A DNA stretch of 64,000 nt from Bacteroidales bacterium (GTDB lineage Bacteria; Bacteroidota; Bacteroidia; Bacteroidales; UBA932), in assembly GCA_017471045.1 (NCBI GenBank), contig JAFUWZ010000026.1:20257-84256 (forward strand), in the 5' to 3' direction. Below, one piece after another: positions 43,449-50,893 of the stretch. Each line of letters begins with the position of its first letter. The stretch's first letter is position 1. The position numbers and the translations under genes were made by a program. The notes under the pieces are model-generated. The model was not told the DNA's origin. It saw only the letters and a program-made list of their open reading frames with translations, and made no database searches.

Positions 43449-43910
43449 TCAAAAGATTAGGAAGTCGTCGTTGAAGTCGTCGTTGAAGTCCCCGAAGCCT
43501 TCGCCGCACGGTCCGACCGCAGGGACGCGCAGGCGCACCGATGCGAATACGCCCGCGCATTCGTCCAGGAAGCGCTGGTTGAAGGTCGTAAATGTGACAT
43601 CTCCGTAGTCGATTCCCAGCTCGGCAAGGGTCCGCAGGATGTTGCCCAGCGTGTCAATGCCGACGGACTGGATCTCGATCTCGTTGCCCTTGTCTTCCGT
43701 GAGGCGGTCGATGTAGATCAGCGTGAAGGCGAAGGAGCGCACCCCATCGCCCGCTGTTTCCGTGTGTTGCCCCTGCGTCCAGGCAAAGACCCCGTAACGG
43801 GCGTCGCTGAAGCTGCTAAGGCGGAAGATATCGTTGCGCACGATCATATTGACCGCGGGCTGACCCGCCGCCACGCGCTCGATTTGGCGGATAGTGTCAA
43901 GGAGTGTCAT
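43449..43910 (-). CDS. Putative tail terminator/neck protein
   Basis: A 153-residue protein that I recognise only as a conserved phage protein of Bacteroidota: VNMIVRNDIFRLSSFSDARYGVFAWTQGQH in two parts, then YIDRLTEDKGNEIEIQSVGIDTLGNILR. Size, beta-rich pattern and location after the portal and connector suggest a tail terminator or neck protein. It ends in a small repeat (DFNDDFNDDF). Start ATG at 43910; it overlaps the connector gene by 4 bases. Confidence 0.55.
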   Translation of the reverse strand: MTLLDTIRQIERVAAGQPAVNMIVRNDIFRLSSFSDARYGVFAWTQGQHTETAGDGVRSFAFTLIYIDRLTEDKGNEIEIQSVGIDTLGNILRTLAELGIDYGDVTFTTFNQRFLDECAGVFASVRLRVPAVGPCGEGFGDFNDDFNDDFLIF

Positions 43911-44464
43911 TTCGCGCCCTCCTTTGTGACGGGGCCCTTGCCGCGGGCGCCGCCGAGCCAGATCCCGCACGATGCGGCGCTGCGCAGGTTGGACCGGATC
44001 TTAGCGCAGGCGCAGTCGCCCAGCTCCGGGAAAGCCGCCCGGTTGTCAAGAAGCCAGTGCTGCAGGAGGAGCTGGTGGTAGTCGGCCTTGCTGCGATAAA
44101 AATACACCTGTTTGGCGATTTCGTCCTGGGTGGCGACCTGGAGGTTCTCGTCCTGGGACTTTGCTACGCCGAAATTGCCGACCTTGTAGGACACGCGGTT
44201 CGCGGCTTCGCAAATGGTCGTATATGCCAGGAAATACTGCGCCTTTTCCAGCAGCGCCTTGTAGGCGGTGTTTCCATCGTCGTCCCACGCACGCGCGGCC
44301 CCGATCTCCTTCAGGCGTTCCAGCAGGCAGTCGCCAAGGATATTGCGCAGGGCGATCTCCTGCGCCTCCCTAAGCGACGGCAGGATGTATTTCCCGGCGA
44401 GGTTGTCGGATACGGACGTGACGGATTTGATGAACTTTTCCGAACAAAGGAGGATTTCAGTCAT
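43907..44464 (-). CDS. Putative head-tail connector (DUF6712-like)
   Basis: A 185-residue mainly helical protein: KFIKSVTSVSDNLAGKYILPSLREAQE in two parts, LLEKAQYFLAYTTICEAANR. This matches the helical adaptor proteins that follow the portal in many Bacteroidota phages; the DUF6712 label is from memory. The C-terminus has cysteines (GDCACAKIR, SCGIWLGG). It lies 7 bases after the portal gene in the transcription direction and overlaps the neck gene by 4 bases. Confidence 0.6.
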   Translation of the reverse strand: MTEILLCSEKFIKSVTSVSDNLAGKYILPSLREAQEIALRNILGDCLLERLKEIGAARAWDDDGNTAYKALLEKAQYFLAYTTICEAANRVSYKVGNFGVAKSQDENLQVATQDEIAKQVYFYRSKADYHQLLLQHWLLDNRAAFPELGDCACAKIRSNLRSAASCGIWLGGARGKGPVTKEGAK

Positions 44465-44471
44465 GGGGATG

Positions 44472-45614
44472 TCAGTTTACGGCGGTGTCAATGCCTTGCA
44501 GGGTGAAGGGCGTGATTTGCAGCGGCGCGGGCTGTCCATAGATCGCTTCAAGCGCCTCGGCGATGGCGCGTTGTGCCGGGCGGATGACGGTGCGGTTGTA
44601 AAGAGTGAAGGCCTGCTCGAACTCCTGCTGCGAGAAGCCCGTCGTCTCCGTCATAATGCCGAACAGGGCGGGAACTGCGCGAAAACTTGAGAAGATCTGC
44701 TGCCGGGCGTGCGTGGAGAGCGCCTTGTAGCGCTCGCCGAAGTCCTCAATCTTCGGGACCTCGAAAGTCGTCGCGCTCTCCTTGTTGGGATTCCATGAAA
44801 GGAGAATCCGCATACCGTTCTCGTGGCCGGAAAACTTCCGCGTCACGTCCTCCTCGATCTGCTCCTTGATCGGATCTTCCGGAATGCCGTTGTTAAAGTT
44901 GATGATCATTGAGCTGTTGAAACCGTTTTCCAGGGCGTTGAAATGGAAGTCCGTCACGTTCTTTTCTATCTCGCAGTCCTTCGACGCGGCGGCAAACGGC
45001 GGGCGCGGATAAGTGCCGCGCCGGATGGTCTTGTAGAAATAGATGCTCGCGGCGTGACGGTCGCGTTCCTCGGCAGTCAGCCGCGCCCACTCTTCCGGGG
45101 TAAACGCCCGGAAGGCGGGGTAGACGACGACGTCGGTCCTGCCCTTCTTCGCCCAATTTTCGCAGTAATAGAAGACCGTATTGTCCTTGTTGCTGCGAAG
45201 GTAATCAACGGGGATAGGATAGATTTCGGCCACATTTCCAACATAGTCCCGTATCACCTGGAAGGCGAACCCGCCCAGTTTGAAGTAGTCCAGCGCGGCC
45301 TCGCGTACCAGCGTGCGGGGCGTGTCGCCGGCTTGGTTGACGTGACGGAGCGGCACGCCGTCCAGGGCGATCGCTACGTCGTCGCCGGCGACGAAATCGA
45401 CGGACCCGTTTATAATCGTCTGCAACGTGGGGACGGTGGCGTAGAGGTCGTTGATGTAATCCGGGTAGCGGTTGCCCGTCCCCCATTGGACGCGGTCTTG
45501 CCCCGGCAGTTCCTTCTCGACGGGAAGGACCGCGAAAACCTCGATGAACGGGTCGAGGGCAGCGAAGGCGACGGCGCCGCGCCCGGGCGCCTTGTTAGAG
45601 TTCGATTTGCTCAT
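44472..45614 (-). CDS. Phage portal protein
   Basis: A 380-residue portal-like protein, forming the dodecameric DNA channel at one capsid vertex. It has NRYPDYINDLYATVPTLQTIINGSVDFVAGDD near residue 46 (in parts), IPVDYLRSNKDN, DFHFNALENGFNSSMIINFNNG and a C-terminal helical stretch with MTETTGFSQQEFEQAF and NRTVIRPAQRAI. These are typical of PBSX/SPP1-like portals in Bacteroidota phages. It overlaps the small upstream gene by 20 bases. The portal is downstream of the capsid gene, an unusual order. Confidence 0.8.
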   Translation of the reverse strand: MSKSNSNKAPGRGAVAFAALDPFIEVFAVLPVEKELPGQDRVQWGTGNRYPDYINDLYATVPTLQTIINGSVDFVAGDDVAIALDGVPLRHVNQAGDTPRTLVREAALDYFKLGGFAFQVIRDYVGNVAEIYPIPVDYLRSNKDNTVFYYCENWAKKGRTDVVVYPAFRAFTPEEWARLTAEERDRHAASIYFYKTIRRGTYPRPPFAAASKDCEIEKNVTDFHFNALENGFNSSMIINFNNGIPEDPIKEQIEEDVTRKFSGHENGMRILLSWNPNKESATTFEVPKIEDFGERYKALSTHARQQIFSSFRAVPALFGIMTETTGFSQQEFEQAFTLYNRTVIRPAQRAIAEALEAIYGQPAPLQITPFTLQGIDTAVN

Positions 45615-45918
45615 AAATTATCGCGTTGTCGGTCTCGGTCGGCTGGTCCAGCTCGCCGACGTAGGCGATGCCCGTGGACAGGACCCCCGCCGCATCGGAG
45701 AGGGTGTATTCGTATTCACCCTCGGCCAGGCCGCCCGGCAGGGCGACGGCGATGCGATAGTAGAGCGCCGACGTGTTCAAGTCGATCGCATCGGTGTCCA
45801 CAACGATCGCCAGGCCGACAGTACTGCGCAGGGTCAGCATGAGATCGCCGACGACCTCCGCGCGGGACCGCGGGACGAAAAGGGGCTGGGCTTCGGTGGT
45901 GTTCGCAAGATAGACCAT
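45595..45918 (-). CDS. Small conserved phage structural-region protein
   Basis: A 107-residue beta-rich protein: MVYLANTTEAQPLFVPRSR, LMLTLRSTVGLAIVVD, and LPGGLAEGEYEYTLSDAAGVL. I recognise the type from many Bacteroidota phages, always near the portal, but its role is unknown; a minor head or tail decoration protein is possible. Start ATG at 45918. It overlaps the portal start by 20 bases, and a terminator-like hairpin lies upstream. Confidence 0.6.
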   Translation of the reverse strand: MVYLANTTEAQPLFVPRSRAEVVGDLMLTLRSTVGLAIVVDTDAIDLNTSALYYRIAVALPGGLAEGEYEYTLSDAAGVLSTGIAYVGELDQPTETDNAIIYEQIEL

Positions 45919-45945
45919 GTCGGGACCGTTTTCCACGAAATAACA

Positions 45946-45974
45946 AAAGCGGCCGGCGTTGTAAAACGCCGACC
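45946..45974 (-). terminator. Hairpin between tail tube and small structural gene
   Basis: On the minus strand GGTCGGCGTT (45974-45965) pairs with AACGCCGGCC (45960-45951), loop TTAC, then GCTTTTG. The stem core equals that of the operon-end terminator. The T tract is short, so it may be leaky. Confidence 0.65.
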
Positions 45975-46008
45975 GCGAAATAAGAGGGGGAGGGTATGGT
46001 GGTGTGCT

Positions 46009-46539
46009 TTAGGCAACGATCGCAGACAGATCGACGCCGTCCGTGCCGACCTGGACCTCGACGGGCAGTTCAAGGTTCTGTGTCTGCAGGGTGATCCCGT
46101 AGTAGTTCCGGTCGGAGATCGCGGTGCCGGTGGGGCCTTCGCCCGCACTGATGCCGAGCGGGTGGTCGGCGTCGCCGACGAGCCAGTAAAGGCCGTTGGC
46201 GTCCTTGACGATGCCGATCAGATCAGCCCGGGCCAGCGCCATGATCTCGATCCGCTTCGTCGTCTCCATTCGGTTGAACTGCATCAGGATCTCGGACGTG
46301 ACGAACTTGTTGCCGGAGGTGTCGTCCACGGTGAAGGCGGAGTTCAGGGAGCCGTTGCCACGCCGGATGGCGTAGCGGTGGAACTTGGCCGAGGCGACCA
46401 TCGTGATCGCCGTGACCTTGTCGTTTGCGACGGTGATCGCGCTGACGTCGTCCGCGTTGGCGAGCAGCACTTCGAGGATGCCTCCGACGGACCCGGCGCA
46501 GTCACGAATCAAGCCGGAAAGAGTTTGAGAACATGCCAT
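46009..46539 (-). CDS. Putative major tail tube protein
   Basis: A 176-residue beta-rich protein starting MACSQTLSGLIRDCAGSVGG. It contains AKFHRYAIRRGNGSLNSAF, ETTKRIEIMALARADLIGIV and LYWLVGDADHPLGI. Size, the N-terminus and its own terminators on both sides suggest a highly expressed tube protein. Assignment is by context, since tube proteins are poorly conserved. Start ATG at 46539. Confidence 0.6.
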   Translation of the reverse strand: MACSQTLSGLIRDCAGSVGGILEVLLANADDVSAITVANDKVTAITMVASAKFHRYAIRRGNGSLNSAFTVDDTSGNKFVTSEILMQFNRMETTKRIEIMALARADLIGIVKDANGLYWLVGDADHPLGISAGEGPTGTAISDRNYYGITLQTQNLELPVEVQVGTDGVDLSAIVA

Positions 46540-46561
46540 AATTTTCAAGTTTTTGATTTTT

Positions 46562-46595
46562 AAAAAAAACGGGGCGGGTGACGTCACCCACCCCG
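46562..46595 (-). terminator. Terminator after the major capsid gene
   Basis: On the minus strand CGGGGTGGGTG pairs with CACCCGCCCCG around a short centre (46595-46570), and T8 follows (46569-46562). The central TGACGTCA is palindromic. Confidence 0.8.
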
Positions 46596-46622
46596 CCGAT
46601 AACATTAGGACCCCGGGCGGGA

Positions 46623-47585
46623 TTACTCGCCGGCCCCGCAAAGGTTGCAGGATACGGTCGGCTTCGCGGCGAAGGTGCCGACGACGACCTGGTCGCTGAA
46701 ACGATAGGCGACGCCGGTGTTCCACTTGACCTGATACTTGAATACCCGGTCGTCCTGGCTCCACCACAGGTCGACGTCCTCGGCGTCGTTCTCGCCGTCG
46801 GTGCCGTAGACCAGGTTGTCGGCGAAGGTGCCGACGATCTTCAGGGAGCCGGCGAGGCCGGGGGTCTTGATGACGCGGACGTTGGTGCCGGGGAAGATGA
46901 ACTCCTCGGGGGCCGCGTCGGTCGGTCCGGCGTAATGGTAGAGATTGGAGGCGACGAGGCCCGCGACGAAGGCGCGGAAGACCTCGGGGGCGGCGAAGAT
47001 GACGCCGCCGCGCTCGATCGCCTCTTCCGGCATTGCCAGGTAAACCTGGAGGATGCCTTCGTAAGCGGTCGTACCGGCCGCGATGGCTTCCGTCAGGACG
47101 GAACCGTCGGCGGCGAATTGCTTCAGGAATCCGTCAACCCATTTCAGGTCGGCGCTCTGGCTCGTCGTGTCGCCGTTCCAGATCAGCTTCTCGATTTTCT
47201 TGTTGATCTCGTCCGTCAGGGCGCGCAGGATGTACTCCTCGAAGGGGAGGTCGTTTTCGGTGGCGTTGACGCGGACGAGATATTCGGCATATTTGCCCAG
47301 CAGGGTCTCGGGGCAAATCTCGCCGTCGACCTTGACCGTCGCGACGTCGATGGACTTCTGGGAGAGGGTGATCTCGTCCAGCGGGTTGAAGCCGCAGGCG
47401 CTTCCGTCCTGAAGCGTGGGCACGAGGTCGAGATAATTCAGGTAGGCCGACTTTTTGATGCCGGTCTGCAGGCCGATCCGGCGCCGGGTGGCGGTGCCGA
47501 CAAGGGCGAAGTTTTTGATTAGGGTGTCGCGGTTCTCCTGCACATAGGCGGGCAGGGACGCAACGAGGAAGTTAGTGACAGCCAT
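46623..47585 (-). CDS. Major capsid protein
   Basis: A 320-residue protein, presumably of the HK97 fold. The start TNFLVASLPAYVQENRDTL is followed by GTATRRRIGLQTGIKKSAYLN, ETLLGKYAEYLVRVNATEN and the region FAAPEVFRAFVAGLVASNLYH, which fits capsid axial-domain helices. The C-terminus has SCNLCGAGE with two cysteines. The protease/scaffold gene lies directly upstream and a terminator downstream. Codon use is strongly biased, in line with high expression. Recognition is by context and general pattern. Confidence 0.8.
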   Translation of the reverse strand: MAVTNFLVASLPAYVQENRDTLIKNFALVGTATRRRIGLQTGIKKSAYLNYLDLVPTLQDGSACGFNPLDEITLSQKSIDVATVKVDGEICPETLLGKYAEYLVRVNATENDLPFEEYILRALTDEINKKIEKLIWNGDTTSQSADLKWVDGFLKQFAADGSVLTEAIAAGTTAYEGILQVYLAMPEEAIERGGVIFAAPEVFRAFVAGLVASNLYHYAGPTDAAPEEFIFPGTNVRVIKTPGLAGSLKIVGTFADNLVYGTDGENDAEDVDLWWSQDDRVFKYQVKWNTGVAYRFSDQVVVGTFAAKPTVSCNLCGAGE

Positions 47586-47632
47586 ATCGGTAGGGGGGGG
47601 TTAATGGTTATTCGTTTTTCGATAAATAGCGC

Positions 47633-47647
47633 CGGACGGGCGGTCCG
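47633..47647 (-). other. Hairpin between protease and capsid genes
   Basis: CGGAC (47633-47637) and GTCCG (47643-47647) form a short stem just after the protease stop on the minus strand. No T tract follows, so it is not a clear terminator; it may stabilise or process the capsid mRNA. Confidence 0.4.
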
Positions 47648-49018
47648 TTACTTTTGCATCATTGCGGCGATCCGGTCCAGGCCCTTGACGCCGGTCTTGC
47701 GGATGTCGGCCGCGCCTTTCACTTCGACGTGTGCGGGCTTCGCGGCGGGGCGTGCCTTCAGCTCGGCGAGCTGGGCGCGCAGGTCGACATTTTCGCGGCG
47801 CAATTCCTCGGACTCGGTCCCGGCGGCTCCGGTCTCGAAGGGGCTGACGAAGTCGAGCGGCACAAAAATCTGTTTCACCTCCTGCTCCTCGCCCAGGGTG
47901 ACGTCACCGTCCTGGTCCCAGGTGATCGCGAAGCGGATATAACGGTGATTGTAGTCCTCGTCCCAGATTTCGGCGACGGCGTAGTCGTCGGCGGTCTCGA
48001 CGACGTAGCCGTCACGATAGCGGGCGGCGATGGCGTCCCAGATCTTGCGGATCTTGTCCTCGTAGGACTCCTCGAAGATCTGGCGCAGCCGTGCGAAGTG
48101 GGACGCCCTGCGGGCGTTCACGTCCTCGCGGCCTTCGTCTTCGACTTCCGGCGCAACCTCGGCCTCCGGGTCGCGGATCTCGGCGACCTGGTTGTTTTCC
48201 ACAACGATCGTCTTGCCGTCCTCGGTCCGGTAGTCGCCGTCTTCCGGGTCCGTCCGGTTGCCGTCCTGGTCCTCGATGTAGACGCGGTCTCCCGCCTTGA
48301 GATCATCGTCACCGTCCCAGGCGAGGATCCCCCGGTCCGTGGTGACATTTCCGAACTGCGCCAGAAGGCGGGTAAGCCCGGCGCGGATTTTCTGCAATTT
48401 GCTCATAATGTGTTGGGATTGATGGTTGCTGCTGAATTTGCCGTCCAGGTCGTCAACGATCTCCTCGACGCGGGCCTTGTCGGTCTCGGGCACCATGTCG
48501 AACACCCCCTCCAGGGAGAAGCCCTTGTAAGTGCCGTCTTTGACCGCCGCCCAGACGTCATCGTTTACGATGTGGAACTCGGCGAAAAGCGATCCGTCGC
48601 TGATCTCGTCGAAGCCGTCCGGATTGATGCCCTTGCCCTTGATGAAGTATTGGACCATCTGGACGCCGTCGGTGTCAGTCCCTTCGCGGTGCATGAGGTT
48701 GACGTCATTCTGCCGGCCTTCGAGCAGGTACTTCTCCGCCATTTTGCGGATCTCCTCGGGCTTGTAGATGACGTAGTACTCGCCAGCCTGGTCGTCCCTC
48801 CGATAGATCGGGAAGTCGGCGCGCATGACGACGCCGAGGACCAGGCGCCGCTCCTCGTCGGACACGGCATACATGCGCATCCGGTGCTGCGCGTCGAAGG
48901 CCTGGAAAAAGGATTGAACGGCCGGATCGTCCACCAGCGATATCCGGAACATCCCGGTATCTTCGTCCGTGACGCAGGCCTGATAGACGGGGAGCCCGCC
49001 GATAGTTACGGTCGCCAT
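47648..49018 (-). CDS. Prohead protease fused to scaffold domain (XkdF-like)
   Basis: A 456-residue protein. Residues 1-165 resemble XkdF-type prohead proteases: LHREGTDTD-like LMHREGTDTDG, FAEFHIVNDDVW with a candidate catalytic histidine and YKGFSLEGVF with a candidate serine. The middle (to about residue 270) is acidic and disordered (DGDDDLKAGDRVYIEDQDG). The end (from about residue 410) has a heptad-rich scaffold-like helix (SEELRRENVDLRAQLAELKA). This is what a protease plus scaffold that is removed during head maturation should look like. Start ATG at 49018. Confidence 0.75.
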   Translation of the reverse strand: MATVTIGGLPVYQACVTDEDTGMFRISLVDDPAVQSFFQAFDAQHRMRMYAVSDEERRLVLGVVMRADFPIYRRDDQAGEYYVIYKPEEIRKMAEKYLLEGRQNDVNLMHREGTDTDGVQMVQYFIKGKGINPDGFDEISDGSLFAEFHIVNDDVWAAVKDGTYKGFSLEGVFDMVPETDKARVEEIVDDLDGKFSSNHQSQHIMSKLQKIRAGLTRLLAQFGNVTTDRGILAWDGDDDLKAGDRVYIEDQDGNRTDPEDGDYRTEDGKTIVVENNQVAEIRDPEAEVAPEVEDEGREDVNARRASHFARLRQIFEESYEDKIRKIWDAIAARYRDGYVVETADDYAVAEIWDEDYNHRYIRFAITWDQDGDVTLGEEQEVKQIFVPLDFVSPFETGAAGTESEELRRENVDLRAQLAELKARPAAKPAHVEVKGAADIRKTGVKGLDRIAAMMQK

Positions 49019-49040
49019 GTCAATTTCGTTTCCGGGATAT

Positions 49041-49076
49041 AACAAAACGGCCCGCCGGTGTAAACCAACGGGCCGT
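49041..49076 (-). terminator. Terminator-like hairpin after the tape measure gene
   Basis: On the minus strand ACGGCCCG (49076-49069) pairs with CGGGCCGT (49054-49047), followed by TTTGTT. The 14-base loop can form a smaller inner pairing. Confidence 0.7.
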
Positions 49077-49093
49077 AAACGGCGATATAAGGG

Positions 49094-50890
49094 TCAGAAG
49101 GTAGACTCGTCCACCTGGACCTTTGCGGCGCGTCCTGCTGCCTCTATGTCGCTTTGCAGGATATACACTCGTTGCGGGCCCGCCATGCGGTTCAGACGAT
49201 CTTCCTCGCTCGCGCTGGTGATCGTGCGCAACTGCTCTGGCGGCGCGTAGTCCTGCAGCGGGGCGGAAACCACTGGCGACACGGCGAGGGCCGCGGCGGG
49301 CGCGGGGGTTCCATTCCGGTCAACCTGCGTCGCGCGGATCTTCGCAATATTCGCGGTCCCGGCGGCGATGACTGCCGCAGCGTTGGCCGCTCCCACGATA
49401 GGACCCGCCGGGACGCCCAGCGATTGCGCAGCCGAGTACGCGGTCACGGCCCCCTGCAGCATGTCGATCGTGGCGGCGGCGATCCGCAGGGCTTTCCCCT
49501 GCCGGGTGGCCTTCTCGTCGGACGCGGCGTTGGCGTCGAACATATCCGCGAGGGTGGACAGGATGTTGGACGTCGTAGCGGCGGCGGCCCGCAGCGTGTC
49601 GACCCGCGTCTTCGCGTTCTCCTCGGCCTTCCGGCTGGCCTCGTTGTCGTGGGCGATTTGCTCGTCGATGATGGCGTTGATCTCGGCAGCCAGGGCGGCG
49701 TCCTCGTCGGCGAACCACTCGTCCACCATCTTCCGCTCTTCCAGGCGCTTCCGGCGCGCCGCGTCGGCCTTCTTATCGGCCTCCGCCAGGGCCTTGTCGA
49801 TGTCCGCCTGCGCAAGGCCGTCCGCGGCCGCCGCCTCGACCACCTCCTTCACCGCGGCCGCCGCCGTGGCCTTCGTCTTGGGCGACCGCAGACCCGCGGC
49901 GAACTGCTCGCCGATCGCCTGCCCGGCCTCGAAGTTTGCCTTGAAGGCGAAGCCGTTCATGAAGGCGTCGCCGATCCCCGCGAGGGCGGTCTTCGCATCC
50001 TCGGCCGCGGCCTTGAACTGACCCGAAAGCACGTCCCGCATCGCGGTCCCCAAGCCCTTGACGGCTTCGATGACCGTGCGGATAGGCGTCAGAAGGAATT
50101 GCAGCAGGGCGTTGCCCACGCCGACGGCGCCGGTGACGATCGTCTGGAAGGTCCCGGCGGATTCCCCGGCCAGGTCGCCCAGGCGGGACACAAGGCCGGA
50201 TACCCAGCCGACGATCTTCTCCAGGATGCCCGCTGCGACATTCATCACGGGCCTCAGCGCGTCGAGGACTTTCCGCAGGGCCTCTGCGGCGCCCGCGTTA
50301 TCCTGGACGCCCCTCGCGATCTCCGTGACGACCGGGGCCAGCAGCGAAGCGATACCGATCACCGGGTTCGTGGCCAGGAGGCCAAAGGATTTGGACACGT
50401 CGTCCACGCCCTTCTTGATCCCGGACGTCCACGACGGCATGTCCTTCGCGATATCCTTGAAGCCCTTCAATACCTGGTTGGCATAGTCGCCCACGTTCCG
50501 CGAGAAGACGCCGTTGGAGGCGTCAAGATCCTTGAGCCGGTCGTTGATCGTGTTAATCTCCTTCGCGTAGGCCTGCCACTGCGCCATGCCCTCCTCGGTG
50601 GAGATGTCCAGCGCCTTCTGGGCGACCTTCAGGCGGCCCATTTCGGCGGACAATGAATTGTATGACTCAGTCACGCCGTCCGCCGCGGCCCGCTGCTGGT
50701 ACATCACCTCTTTCAAAAGGTCCTGCTGCGCGCCGAGGGCCTTGACGGCCTCGGTGTATTCCTCCGTGCCGATCTCGGCGTTCTCGACATCCTTTTTCAG
50801 CCCTTTCAGCGATTCCCGGAGCTCGGCGACGGTCTGCCCTTCCGCGTCAATGCGCACCCGGAACACTTCGACGTCTTCTGTGTTTGCCAT
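49094..50890 (-). CDS. Tail tape measure protein
   Basis: A 598-residue protein that sets tail length and leaves through the tail tube. The N-terminal coiled coil (TVAELRESLKGLKKDVENAE, LGAQQDLLKEVMYQQRAA) is followed by hydrophobic segments (residues about 175-300: LLATNPVIGIASLLAPVV, VGVGNALLQFLLTPI) and a long Ala/Lys/Glu coiled coil. The C-terminal part has GAANAAAVIAAGTANIAKI. It is short for a tape measure, predicting a tail of roughly 90 nm by the usual 0.15 nm per residue rule. It is upstream of the capsid genes. Confidence 0.88.
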   Translation of the reverse strand: MANTEDVEVFRVRIDAEGQTVAELRESLKGLKKDVENAEIGTEEYTEAVKALGAQQDLLKEVMYQQRAAADGVTESYNSLSAEMGRLKVAQKALDISTEEGMAQWQAYAKEINTINDRLKDLDASNGVFSRNVGDYANQVLKGFKDIAKDMPSWTSGIKKGVDDVSKSFGLLATNPVIGIASLLAPVVTEIARGVQDNAGAAEALRKVLDALRPVMNVAAGILEKIVGWVSGLVSRLGDLAGESAGTFQTIVTGAVGVGNALLQFLLTPIRTVIEAVKGLGTAMRDVLSGQFKAAAEDAKTALAGIGDAFMNGFAFKANFEAGQAIGEQFAAGLRSPKTKATAAAAVKEVVEAAAADGLAQADIDKALAEADKKADAARRKRLEERKMVDEWFADEDAALAAEINAIIDEQIAHDNEASRKAEENAKTRVDTLRAAAATTSNILSTLADMFDANAASDEKATRQGKALRIAAATIDMLQGAVTAYSAAQSLGVPAGPIVGAANAAAVIAAGTANIAKIRATQVDRNGTPAPAAALAVSPVVSAPLQDYAPPEQLRTITSASEEDRLNRMAGPQRVYILQSDIEAAGRAAKVQVDESTF

Positions 50891-50893
50891 TGT

